Assembly: GCA_027596075.1 (NCBI GenBank)
Contig: JADGJC010000379.1
Coordinates: forward strand, 1,410-35,795
Origin: Rhizophlyctis rosea
Lineage: Eukaryota; Chytridiomycota; Chytridiomycetes; Rhizophlyctidales; Rhizophlyctidaceae
Direction: 5' to 3'
Length of the DNA stretch: 34,386 nt
A program made the position numbers and the translations under genes. Under the pieces are notes generated by a model. It saw only the letters and a list, made by a program, of their open reading frames with translations. It was not told the DNA's origin and did no database searches. Of the stretch, positions 21,672 to 32,900 are shown in pieces. Positions within the stretch are counted from its first letter, which is position 1; each line of letters starts with the position of its first letter.

Positions 21672-24150
21672 AGGTGACGATTCTTTTTATCGTATATCCG
21701 TTGTTTGAGATTTGACCCCTGAACAGTTGCAGGTGATATACTGCCACTCACACTTTGGTTGTATAATCTATATAAAGGAATCTCAACTTACTGCACGGCA
21801 ACTGTAACACTACTGGGGTGATTGATATTGTTGCCTATTGTGCCAAGTTTCGGTGAGCGCTTTGAGTACTGGTGGAATTCCCTTGCAGTCGCAGCAACTG
21901 GTTGTCAAGATGCATAGTATGCAATGCGTTTATTTCTTTTGCGCCAGGGATGAGATCTTCAACTTATTCATGTGTCATCATCAGATGCTTGCGTCTGTCC
22001 AAATGCTCGGTGTGACGATGTAGCATTTGCTACTGTTGCAGATGGCGGCGGTGAGATTGTAATGAACTGAATGAGTCTCGGACGACGACTTGTACTTGAA
22101 GATTGCGAGCCAATTCCGTTCTGCCTCCCTTCAATCCTGCCACTGCTGTTTCCATCCCCCTTTTGCAATTTTATATCTACACTTTTGATCCAAAAAGATT
22201 CCATCTGCCGGAGACACTCGTGACGGCTGCATTGTGCAGAAATACGCATCTTCGAGGTGTCTGATTTTGGTTGCTTTTTTGTTTGTCTCAGTTTCAGCTC
22301 CAACAGGAGGTGCAATGCTGACGACGAACGCACGTCAATGTGGCTTAGAAGATCGCAGCGTAATATGCTTGTGAAAGAATGTGCCATTGTTTTAAAACAC
22401 TCTCTCGAATGTGTGCAACTGGATCAATTGTCACTCTGCTCATCATGCATTTAAAAATCCATCGAAGTTATGCTAATCACTTGTTCGTCATCAGGCATGA
22501 TACTTTTTGCGCCTTGAGGTAGACAAACGTTCGGGTAAGTGACGACGGTCACGTTATGGTAAGATGGATGATTCTGAAAGTTTTTCACTTCATCATCAAC
22601 TTCATCTAGGTCCCGGGTCTAACCTAGTTTACCTTCGCCATTCCTGAAGGTATACTTGGCATTAGATACAGGAAGAGGTACCGATGTCTACCGATTGGCG
22701 ATGGTGATCATGACACTAGTTCGTCCACGGCGAAAGTTGACGCGCTGTATCATCAGTAGATTCTTGAACGTCCCTATTTGCATAACATACAGCATGTGCA
22801 ATAGCATTGACGAGTGCAAGGGAGTTTTGTCCTCCATCAAGACCACGTATCCAGGTATATTTCGGTCCCGCTTCTTTTGCTCCACCTTTCAATGATATTG
22901 TCGTCGCTGCCTGGAAGTTCCATCGGAAGCCGATTATGTTCGTAGAGTTGTGGTACCGGCGGTCATGCATTGCGGAGTAATTGGACCTTCATTTGCTTCA
23001 GTCATTGCGCGCAAAATCGCTGATTGTTTTTGAGCGGATTCCACCCGGTTGTTCTATACTTGTGCAGCTTCATGTGCAGCCAAGTGCTGGAGGAGACGGA
23101 GTGTGGGCAGTGTGACCACTGGATCATGCACATCTGAAGAAGCCGATCTGGATGTCAGTACCCGTTCGACGGTTGTGATATTTGTACTTTGACCTTTTTT
23201 TTGCGACCACCTGCTTCAGTTGTTTTGGCCCCATTGATGATTTTGCAAGCTGGGGGCGACAATTGAAATGCCCCAGCGCGCGTCAGTCGTCTCCGTCGTT
23301 CTTCGAATGACGTCTGTTGCTTCTCTTAGGTGCGGTTTCGAGCCAAGTGACCCACAGCGGATCGCAAACGCGGAGGACCTCGTGGTGTGGCCCTGCACCG
23401 ACAATGATTCCATTCCAAACCCTAATGAAATGGCAAGTTTAAACATGGGAGCCCGCCTGCAGGCTATGAGGCAGTGCCGTTGAGTTGGTTGCAGGTGAAG
23501 ACGGGCTGTGAGGTTGGGTGTTCGGGGACTTCCGCTGCTGGGCATCGATTCGGGAGCTCGGCTTTGTTGATGCTGTTTTTTGTTGTGCTGTTTGGTAGAG
23601 GATGGTTCTGAACTATGTAAATAGGACACGGGGGTTTGACGCGATTTCTCAGTGATTCACGATTGAGCAGGAGAGGAAGAGACAATCATGCATCATGATT
23701 CAAAGGTATCAGTCCTGTCCGTTAGATCTCTCGCGAAATGAAACCTCTGCGCACTCGTTTGACATGTGACGTGTATAACATACGGCTCACAAACTTTCAT
23801 AAAGCGTCGGCCGATGGCGGATGTGGTCTGCAAACCTGCTCAGAAAGTAAGGTAAAGACTGTTTGCAAAATCTCAGTTTAGCCATTTAGCTCGCACGCCA
23901 CTGTTCGCGGTTCCATTGATGGGAAATCACCACGGCTCTCACAAAGGTCAATTGCAATTACTGATTCAGGTATCCAGAGTCTATCGCGAACACAATGATT
24001 CGGATTGTTGATGAGCAATTACACACAAAAGGTTGCTTTACGGCTAAGCTTCGGGTTTCTGTTTAATTGCTGTGAGCGGACCTTTGAACTATCTGCAGCA
24101 ATGATGTGCGCTTACCTCACTTGACCTTACATTATTATCTCACCACCGAC
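21672..24150. other. Gene-free spacer
   Basis: No gene recognised. Minus-strand 22970-22716 (84 codons, including LDGGQNSLALVNAIAHAV) and plus-strand 23268-23483 (71 codons) look somewhat protein-like but lack support. The last 450 bp before the next gene hold nothing I can name. Confidence 0.35.
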
Positions 24151-26375
24151 TCAAACGCCGATGGGAGATGCCATATCTTGGGTGTTCGCCGCTTGTTGGG
24201 CGTGGTATTGCGCGAGAGGCCAAGTTTGGGAGCGCGCGGCCCTGACAGTCGCATGTTGGCTATTCATGTTGCCTGTCGGGCGTAGTGGTTCTTCTTTCAG
24301 GTCCTGTTCTGTATGTATGGCTGATTCCGGCACGGGCACAGCTGATTCACCCTCTAAGTCGTCGCGCTTATCTTCCGTTTTTGAGACTGGAATGCTGCTC
24401 GCGGCTTGCTCGGTTTCACTGCTGCTAGGGCCAAGGAGTCTATGCATCAGGTCCGATACAGCATTCCGGGCTTCCGCAATTAACGAATCCCTATCTAATG
24501 CGGCTTCTCCCTCCCTACCGTGCCTTCCTGCGCCAACTTTCTCCACTTCCTCGACCGTGGGTCTACCGCCCCCATCTCCCTCCTCTGCTACCAGATGGTC
24601 GTCCAACTGCGAAAGTCCTTCCCGCCCCTGGTTGCTTGTGTGGTCTATCTTTGGGTCCGATCCGATGTTCCGACCTTCATCCCCGAGCAGAGACACATCT
24701 GATATCAAACTTCTCCGCTCCTTCTGTCCACCGCCGTTCTCCTCATCCTTCACTTCGGACATTGTGCGCCGGAGACAATCATACCAATCGAGTGTCCCAG
24801 CACCCTTACTTTTGATCCCATGGCGCTCATACAGATGAGTGTAGACGCGCTTTCCCTCTTCGAAATCCCGTCCCACGTGCTCCAGTGCGTCCGCACCCGC
24901 CTCGTCCCCAAGTTTGCCACAAGCCCATCCTGACACCTTTATCAGCCAAAAGATCTGGTTGTAATCGGGCTCATCCACACTTCCGGCCTCCATCAACCAT
25001 TCCAACAACAAATCCCGAGCTTCCGACAGATATTTCAGTTCCATAAGATCGTAGCCGAGATTGCCGATGATCCGAAGGTTCTCCCCATTAGGATGCTGAA
25101 ATAGTTGAGGATTCCGGCCCATACATTCTATGTATAGTTGTATCGCTTCCTTGCGCTTTCCCTCGTAGTGGTAACGATCGGCCAACGTGATCTCCCGAGC
25201 TATGGTTTCGTCATGTTTGGTCCCCAGCACTAGCCTGCTGTGGTGCAAATTCGCTGCACACAGGTCTATCGCCTCCAGCCGTTTGGACTTGTCCTTTGAC
25301 ACAACTAAAGCAATAACATCATCTACCATTCTCAGTAAGATCGGAGTCCGCCCAGAAGTTGTAAAGAAGCTTCTCCGCGTCTCCGTACAGGTGTTCCTCC
25401 ACATAGAGTGCCTGAAGCGAATGTACCAGCTGAGCGCATCGCACGATGTTCCCTTCGTCTTCTGCCAACCGAATCTGGAATTGCACCTCCTTAATCAAGC
25501 TTGTAAAAAATATCGACATTACTGACTTATCGAGGATGCTGAACCCAATCGACTTGTTGATTGTGGTGCCAATGGCTTCTAGGTCCGATGCTTGGCTTGC
25601 CTGGGCGTCTTTCGATCTAATTCCCGCAAACTTCTTCCCCAAAATCACGGGATCAGCAATCAAGGCGTTCACGAAATGCTGCACTTGGTAAGGAGGAACT
25701 ACAACATTGAAATTGGCGTCCGTGCGCATGCTGACGAAAAGCTCGAAAATGCACCATGCTCGTGTGAGAGCGTGTGGTTTGTCCCAAGGGGAGAGAATCA
25801 TGAGAACGTTGCGGATTGCGGATATGGTAAGGGTGAATGTTGTGGTAAGCCATTGGACATCGACTTCGCGGCGCTGGTGTTGGGGCAGGGAGAAGAGGTC
25901 AATCCAGAGGCATGGGTCGTTAGCTGTCGAGGGTGGCGGGGATGGTAGAATCCGTGCTTTGCCGGAAATAGAGGACAAGAGCATCCACGAGGTCAAGGAA
26001 CTTATAGCGCCAGGAGTGGCTGATGAACCAGTTCGCTATGCCGGCTGAGCCTTCGAGGAGAAGCTGTTCGCAAAGGGAGGTGGTAGACGCGGTGCGGGGC
26101 TTTATATACTGGGAGCAGATTTCCATGGTCGTGAGGCTTGCAAGTTTTTCGCGGCCTCCGCACTGATCGATGAATTCGAGAAGATAGGATAGTCGGACGC
26201 CAAGAAGGCGAAGGTCTTGAACTCCGGAAGGTAGTTCCTGCTCTACTGACTCATCCGACATGTTCCCTGCATTTGACTCCACCCTGGCCGGCTCATGCAT
26301 GTCTATAGCTTCAATACCACCAACAATGCCTCCTTGTTCCTGCTTTCTGACCCCTCCATCTGTCGAAACGATCAT
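24151..26375 (-). CDS. TIR-like (SHSW) domain plus TPR-like repeat protein, frame broken by two +1 shifts; possible pseudogene
   Basis: Three consecutive open frames form one protein: 26375-25920 (ATG start, 151 codons), the next usable from about 25915 to 25319, and the third from about 25320 to the stop at 24151. Segment 1 has LTTMEICSQYIKPRTAS and NWFISHSWRYKFLDLVDAL (FISHSW at residues 117-122). Segment 2 continues with CLWIDLFSLPQHQ, LMILSPWDKPHALTRAWC and IFELF. Together these give the order FISH.W / W.D / SPW..P..L.RAWC.FE seen in large chytrid, oomycete and algal TPR proteins, a fold I take to be TIR-like. Segment 3 holds TPR-like helices (AREITLADRYHYEGKRKEAI, YDLMELKYLSEARDLLLEW), then an acidic, disordered tail. 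Each frame change needs one base skipped; no intron fits the phase. A signalling or scaffolding role is inferred. Sequencing error, recent decay or programmed shifting could explain the breaks. Confidence 0.75.
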
Positions 26376-26383
26376 GTTTGAAA

Positions 26384-26451
26384 CTGCAACCTAGGGCCTA
26401 TGTATCAATATCAATGAAATTCTGCATACTGCTCTTTCATATGGTACTCAC
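26384..26451 (-). other. Possible 5' leader intron of the TIR-like/TPR gene
   Basis: Minus-strand donor CTTG|GTGAGT (first base at 26451) and acceptor GGTTGCAG (ending at 26384) bracket 68 bp that end 8 bases before the ATG at 26375. Spliced sequence upstream stays open for about 20 codons but offers no earlier ATG, so the intron would lie in the leader. Confidence 0.4.
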
Positions 26452-26843
26452 CAAGCTTGCCGCCCCGCTGACTGTCGACTTGCAGGACGAGGTCTCCTTC
26501 CAACACTTACCGCTGGGATACTGGAGTATTTGGAGAATGCAAGCAGGGATGTTTGGGGGGATGGCTAGATGGGCGGTTGATATGCTGGCCGGTTGCGGCT
26601 TGGTCATACGGCGGTGAGCACAGAATTGACAAAGGGGTTTCGAACACAGGCTCCTTCACCGAAAATTGGGATCCCTTCCGCTCTTGAACTATGTCCGTGT
26701 CTGGCGGCACAGATACTGAGGAGGCTTGGGAAAGGGCGGTGCCGGCAGAGATTGGGTGGGCGCAGAGTTGTACATTGTGTTACGTGCATCTTCCGGTCCA
26801 TCAGGGCCCCTATAAACGGGTGCAGGGATGCGACTTAGGGTCT
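26452..26843. other. Region upstream of the TIR-like/TPR gene
   Basis: It should contain the promoter of the minus-strand gene, but no TATA-like element is convincing. Minus-strand 26710-26507 ends at a GGTAAGTG donor-like site, which could be another leader exon. Confidence 0.25.
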
Positions 26844-27221
26844 TCAAAACCAACCGACATGGCGGAGTATGTATTCGAATTGACGTACAGTCATAACTTT
26901 ATTGGGGCCGTACATGATCTTTGACCAACCTTTGACGCTCTTTGTCCCTCTAGCAATGCCGCTCTGTCCATCCGCAATTGCGTGGGTGTGACTCACAAAA
27001 TGGGAATATGGTGTCTGGCGAATGAAAGGGGTTGGGCTTCCTGAGAAATCCTTCTCATCGTGAAGGATCTGCATACACGGACATTGGCTCGGAATGCACC
27101 GGATGGAAAGACACGATGAGAATGTTTGGACATGTTCTTGATTGAAACACAGGATACCGCATCCTTCTAGAGGTTGAGTCGAACAGTGATGCACACAATG
27201 AGAACATAAGGCGCCATCCAT
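26844..27221 (-). CDS. Hypothetical Cys-rich ORF of 125 codons, doubtful
   Basis: This is an ATG-started frame and the longest such in the 26.4-31.7 kb stretch. The first 50 residues contain nine Cys (positions 6, 9, 13, 21, 25, 37, 42, 47, 49) plus several His, recalling a metal-binding domain, but the spacing matches no finger type I can name. The second half is featureless. There is no signal peptide and no splice support. It may be a chance frame. Confidence 0.2.
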   Translation of the reverse strand: MDGALCSHCVHHCSTQPLEGCGILCFNQEHVQTFSSCLSIRCIPSQCPCMQILHDEKDFSGSPTPFIRQTPYSHFVSHTHAIADGQSGIARGTKSVKGWSKIMYGPNKVMTVRQFEYILRHVGWF

Positions 27222-29040
27222 TTACTCGTCAAGGACCGACTCTCCTCCTTTGAACTAAGCTTCACAAAAAGGAGCGGGTGCAGATGTTGACCCAGCTACG
27301 AGGTGATCCAGGTTCTGACGGTTGGTGAGTCCACGTATGGAATTCTGACAAAACGCTTACATTCCACGGACATATGCTATCTGCCTATGCGCTGGGCGCT
27401 GTGTGCCAAGGTTGGAGTCAGGCGCCGCACAATCAGACACTCAGACAATGGAAGACAGGCATGGAGCTTATGCCGTCGCAATTTTGGATAGAAGTGGGCG
27501 CACACCACATAGTAAATGCGGTCGCATCAATCTGCCTGTAGCTTGGATGTAACGAGTGGACAGGGATCATTAAGTTTCAGTCTTACAAAATGACGATGTT
27601 CATGAACCACACTAGTCATGGCCCTACCCTGACCACGTTGGGAGTGTCGGTCCTTAGCTGTCCTTTCCATAAGTCCGTCCAAGGATGTCCACGTCCATTT
27701 CGGCCTAGCAGCGGAATCTAAGGTAATCCATGCAGCAACGATGGAGTCGCCCTGCGCCGGCACTGCTTTTGTCTTCACAGGTCGGGGACTGTCATTCTGA
27801 GATCTTGTCCATCTCTTGACCGATATGAACCCCTATCAATGAAGTTCCGTGAAATTCGGTATGGAGAATCCCAGCATCTCATTACTAGTCAGTTTCGGCA
27901 CTGAATACTTTGGCCAGAGTATCTGAATGCGACTGATGAGATGGGTTTCTGTCCATTTCAGTCAGTGACACCACGTTGATCTGACACCTGGCTAAACAAT
28001 ACACGAAGTGTGCAAAGTTTCAGGTGGAACACTTTAGGCACGTTTGACTCGCGTCTCACGGACAGCAAGTGCATTATAGCTGCTCTGTCAGAAGTGGGCG
28101 CTGGGTGGGGATAACTTTTTTGGCATCACCATTAGAAATGTGATGGTCACTGTGAACCGCAGAAGTAGATTGGAGGAACTGCAGGAACATATTATGGAGA
28201 TCCATTCCCGATGCAGCCATAAGCGTCTATACTTCTCGGTATAAAACCTACCATTAACTGAGGCGCGAGACATAGCACACTTGCCAAAGGGAGGTATGTC
28301 AGCAAAAGTCAAAGGGCAAGAAGTTTCACCTTGTGTTCATGTTGAGTCACTGATGCTATGACATAAGTAATCGATTCAAGAATTTGATTTTTTTTTTTAC
28401 GCATTGTTGTAAAGAAAGGTTCTGACACACTGGTCACTTTACTGTTTGCTCGGCGGCTCTGGGCCGTCTGTCGCATTGCTCACAACCGCCTGGCGTCGCC
28501 AAGACGGTCGGAAACATCATGGGTCCCGTGGTTTAGATGCTTAACAAGAGAGCCGGAGAAATTCATTGCGATGTGTCAGTGTCGAGCTGGAGGAGAGTGT
28601 GCAGGAGGCGACAAGTACATGTCAGGGCTGTCACTGTCATGCTCTTTTGGTGCGGCACGTGGCTTCAAACGTTTCAGAACATTCCACTTGCCAGCCGATA
28701 AAGCGTAGAACATGGCAGGAAGTTTGAGCTCCAGTCGGTCGGTGCTTTTTCGCTCACTTAGAGATGTAACGTGACTCTGGGAACGTCCAATCCGTACAGT
28801 TTTCCCACATCATTCGATACGCTCAGCATGCCGACGATTGATGTTTACTATGTTTGACGACCACGCAGCAGAAGAGAGTGGTCAGAGTGCTTGATTGATT
28901 ATGTCTGAATGATTTTTTGGTCCTGCCACGCCGCAAGGAGGGTTCATACAACGACTGGTGTGAAAAAGCAAAATACGCACATAATATCCCAGCTTGGAAT
29001 GGCTACTTTCTTGATTGGGATAGTTTCCCAAACATTGCGA
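27222..29040. other. Gene-free spacer
   Basis: No gene recognised; the longest frame is about 83 codons (27778-27527, minus, starting with GTG rather than ATG). A T-run lies near 28388-28399. Confidence 0.4.
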
Positions 29041-29193
29041 ACCATGCCGTTGGTTGGTCAGTCTAAAAGGTATCTTGGCAAATTTGTTGGCTTCTTAGAA
29101 AAAGGAAGAAGTTCTTCGGAAATCCGCAGTGAAGGGCGCAATCGAACCGTCCGAGCCATAAGTAGAGCAGTAGGGTGCATTGGACTTAGATAA
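29041..29193 (+). other. Weak helix-turn-helix-like stretch, possible transposase trace
   Basis: One frame reads GKFVGFLEKGRSSSEIRSEG followed by NRTVRAISRAVG, loosely like the N-terminal helix-turn-helix of Tc1/mariner-type transposases (pattern I..L..G.S..EI...G.S..TV...). No catalytic DDE part and no terminal inverted repeats were found. Confidence 0.15.
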
Positions 29194-31642
29194 GATATCA
29201 AGCGGATTTGACCCGCACTGTAGTGACTGCACAGTCATACAGCGCGTGGATGTGGATGTCGGCGAAGTGGCGGTTCATTGGAAAACTCTCCTCACTAGGA
29301 CTGTCTACAGTAATTTGTTGTGCATGTGTGCATGTCATATCCCTTGCTAAATCACGTTTTCGGAGTCATGCTGCCAAAGGTGGGCCTTATGGCGGGAGCA
29401 TTGCAAGTGAACGCCTACATGCGTCAAATTGGCGGTGATGCATCGGCCTATGCATTTATCGACGTTCTCATATGCTACAACGAGTTGGATTGCAAAGCAG
29501 TTTCAGTGCCTCGTGGTGAAGTTTTCGACGATGTCTATTTGCCTGTCCTATCGGCCACCGGAGACCAGGTCTCCTGATATTATGAGCGCGCTAGCCGCCA
29601 ATGCAATGCTTTTGTCATGATTGACGCTTCTCGCCAATGCTTCACGAGGTCGTATCTCTTGTGGTGAAAACTGGGCGGCAGCAACGTTTTGAGTAATTGT
29701 ACTGCATATCACTTTTGTCACTGGGAGGTCTTGAAGAGTGCGAGCATTCATGCTGCGATTGGAAGGAACCCCCGGAAGTGGTGCGGATTCGCCCGCAGAC
29801 TGTAGGGCATACGTAGTTTTAGATGCTGGGTCGACTTTCTTTTCTCTGTTTCAACAACTCCGAACACACTACTGATGTACCTATGCAAAAAAAGCAAAGC
29901 CACAAGCATGTCATAAACATGCTGTACCAGAACAGCTCAGCACTGCAGTCAAAGCACAGATGCCCTTCATTTATTGTTGGTGATGTTTCTATCTGAATTA
30001 GTATGACAGCGCGGACACCTTCCATTGGATTGCATCTCTCGGTGTGAAGGCACCACCGATTGCGAACTTGTTAGTAAAGAAAAATACATCTGTCGGTGGA
30101 GAGCCGAAATTCGCTGAAGTGGAATGGATTGACCAATCCTGGGGTTGAAATCAGCATGCGCATGGCGCAGCGGCAGCGCATAGGCCCCCACAATGCGATT
30201 ATATCAAACTGTTGTTATCATCGTCTTTTTTCGTCATTTGTCCGACGGGTTGAGGTTGTTTTCAATCGCACAAGTCTCGTTAGTCTTGTTCGTGATCGAC
30301 CAATGCTGTTGGATTTGCATTTCGCTCACTGCTGAAGTGTATGATATGAGCAGGAAGTTCCGTCGAGAAGGCGATGTGGTTCTTTTGCTCTTGATTGATG
30401 GGATGTGAATGCATAGTGCAATGAGACCATACTCGCTGTTATTTGGATCGGCACGGAATTTACCTCACCGTCCGCGGGCAGCAGTTGCTGTTCGTGCTGA
30501 TATGATGTGCAGATCATGAGACTTGTTTTTGGCTGTTGGGTATTGAGCTCTTCAAATCACTTTGACCTTCGGTTTATCGAAGGTAACGTCTTCCGGGTTC
30601 TTCGTTCATTTTTTTAATGATCCAGAGTAACATATCGTCACCAAGGTGCACCGGATTGCTCAACTTGTCATAAAATGGCGTACTTCTCCGCTTTTGCAGG
30701 TCTGTTTTTGCATTTCCCTTTGCCAGTGCGGATCGCACAAAAAAAGAAAACTCCCGAATGAGGGTAGATGGACATGATTCCTGCCCCACGTCAGGAATTC
30801 CATAACGTGAAGAACTCCTTTCGACTTCCCACCTAACAGATGGGGTAGATGAGAAGCGCTGTCATTTGTAAAAAGAAAGCATGTTACAAGAGGATTCATT
30901 TGCGGAATGGGGCGGTGGACACTCGTTCAACTGATTGGAGACGATCGAATTTGCGCGAGATGGTTTTGATTGAAGGGGTATCCGGCATCTGTTGCATAGG
31001 GCAGCGCACAATCAGTGCGCAGTGCGGTAGTGAAGGTGTTGCTATGAGATTTGCATTGACAGGCGCATTATACGTCCACAGCAGCGTGATCCTCGCATGT
31101 CAGATGCTTCAATTTCGTTGAGTTTTTACTTGTCTCCCATTCACATCGTATCTTCGAACCCGATCCGAGTTTCCTTGGGTTGCATTATTCATTGTAGCTC
31201 AGCGTTGCTAATCTTGCGAGGCAGTGCTAGTATCTTCTTTTCACGCTGCGTGGATGATCTCTTTTTCTTCTCGGGTCCGTACAACTACCTATTGACTGCC
31301 CACAGCGATGTTTGGAGGTTTACTTCCCCTGTTCATACGATGATGGTATCCAACGGCTATCCAGGTGGTAATGGGTGAGAATAAGGAAGCGCTTCCCGGG
31401 CATGGATGATCATCGCGCTTTTCGGTGATTCTTGAAGCGGCGTGACAAAAATTATCCTGATGATGAGGTGTGAGTGATTTGTGATGCCATGGTTATGCGG
31501 GTGGCGACAGGCTGTGGGGGATTTGCTTTTCATCCGGATGGCTCGTCCAGGAGCGTAGTGAGAGGCTTTGCTTCCGCCAGTTGGGGTGCCACTTGATGCC
31601 TTCCTCCAAAAAATTTCCACTGTTTCAAACAGGTCTCAGTTC
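29194..31642. other. Gene-free spacer of about 2.4 kb
   Basis: No gene recognised. Open frames at 29320-29577 (85 codons) and 30849-31121 (90 codons), both plus, look faintly protein-like (for example AYAFIDVLICYNELD) but have no known motif or splice support. Confidence 0.35.
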
Positions 31643-31657
31643 AAAAAAAAAAAAAAA
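31643..31657. repeat. Run of 15 A
   Basis: An uninterrupted poly-A of 15 lies about 90 bp past the stop codon of the minus-strand DUF4360 gene, so it is poly-T in that gene's sense. It might be the tail of a plus-strand retroposed sequence, but no source gene is visible to its left. Confidence 0.8.
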
Positions 31658-31748
31658 CTCCATTCCGCATCATGGATGTTCGTGAACGAGACCAGCTCGC
31701 CACAAGAACGAATCGGAAGGTGCGTTCTATTATGGGTATTTGCGTAAT

Positions 31749-32788
31749 CTATAGTGATAGCACACACTTCTTCCACTGTATAGCGTACTTCTGCGTGAAG
31801 GCTCCGTCGACTGCATGTGAGACAGATTTGTTAGTAAACGAACGTGAACAAACACCGCCAACCCACACCCAACGCAATATTTTACACACCAGAATCAGTC
31901 GTAATCAACCCGGTCCCCTGCCTATTCGCCGAATTGGATATCGAGATAGAGGACTGGATGTTGAGAGGAGTGGTTGCGCCACAAACACTCCAAATACTCG
32001 TCTGAAACCCGACGGAATCACTCACTACGTAGTCCTTATAATCCAACGGGCCCCTCCACGTTGAGGTCTTGATACTGGTAACCACTGGTATGACGCCCAA
32101 GGCAGTGAATGAGTAGATGGCGGTCTGAGACGCGGTGACACCACTATCGAGGTATATTCCGCCCCGGTAATTTACATTTGCGATCGTGTAGGAGTAGCCC
32201 GATGGAGGAATCAGGGCGAATGAGAGCGTGCAGGAAGCAGCAACTGTTGAGGCGGTTGACGCGGAGATTGAGGCGGTGTATTGTGAGAAGAGGATTGTGA
32301 AGGATTGGGCGTCGCCTGTGGAGAGAGGGGGCAATGTCTTAGTTTGGTGTTATTGAGTTTGAGGTGAAATGAGGATGGTGGGGTTGGGACTTACTGCTGA
32401 GGAGGACGGAGGCAGTGCCGGAGGGACAGCCGGTGCCGTTGTATGTTACTTTGCCAACACTGATGGAAGACGCGGGGGGGATGGTGCTGGTAGCTGTTGC
32501 GGCCTTGGTCGTGGAGGTCGTCTTTGTTGTAATCGTTTTCGTGGTCGTGGTAGTCTTTGGGTTCAGCAACGTCGAGAAGATACCCGTGATGGGGATGTTG
32601 AATCCGGACTTTGTGGTGGTGGTTTTGACGGTTGGCGTTGTGGTGGTTCTGCTTGTGGTTTTGGCGGGCGACAGGATGGAAGATAGAATTGTGTTTATGA
32701 TGAGGGGTTCCGGTGCTGGAGCAGGAGCGGCCGTCGCGAGGCCGAGGAGGCCGAGGAGGCACGCGAGGACAGCAATGATGGTGTGCAT
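31749..32788 (-). CDS. Secreted Thr-rich protein with C-terminal DUF4360 domain, 3 exons, 293 residues
   Basis: Exons 32788-32395, 32315-31890 and 31810-31749 join in phase around two introns of 79 bp each (donors GTAAGT and GTGTGT; acceptors CTCTCCACAG and CACATGCAG; the second intron has a perfect TACTAAC branch point). Residues 1-20 form a signal peptide (MHTIIAVLACLLGLLGLATA), followed by an Ala-Pro stretch. Residues about 43-102 are Thr/Lys-rich, probably an O-glycosylated stalk. From about 109 the DUF4360 pattern appears: TYNGTGCPSGTASVLLSSDA, SFTILFSQYTAS, PSGYSYTIANVNYRGG, YVVSDSVGFQTSIW, GLITTDSVDGAFTQKYAIQW, then KKC. Cys 121, 160, 243 and 289 could form two disulfides. DUF4360 has no established function; a wall or extracellular role is inferred. 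The short third exon restores the family's W-K-x-C ending, which supports the model. Confidence 0.9.
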
Positions 32789-32900
32789 AGCTCCCTCGCT
32801 CGTCGCTCGGTCATAGAGTAGTTGGACGGGGAAAGGCGTGAAGGCTGCCCAAGTAACGTCGGTTTACCCAACGTCACTATATATTTGTTACTTCTCCCAT
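32789..32900 (-). promoter_or_regulatory. Probable promoter of the DUF4360 gene
   Basis: Read on the minus strand, a TATA-like AAATATATAG lies at about 32877-32887, some 90-100 bp before the ATG, a plausible distance for a fungal core promoter. Confidence 0.4.

Noticed and set aside
23216..23685. Minus-strand frames of 137 and 73 codons as a gene
   Set aside because: The longer one starts with GTG rather than ATG, the two overlap in different frames, and neither has motifs or splice support.
25299..25320. A 22-bp GT-AG 'intron' (GTAGAT...CTTTAG) that would repair the second frameshift of the TIR-like/TPR gene
   Set aside because: 22 bp is far below the 55-505 bp of the other introns here, and there is no room for a branch point.
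25920..25990. A 53-bp GT-AG 'intron' to repair the first frameshift
   Set aside because: The donor (GTCCTC) is poor, no branch point is visible, and the resulting phase does not lead into the WIDLFS frame.
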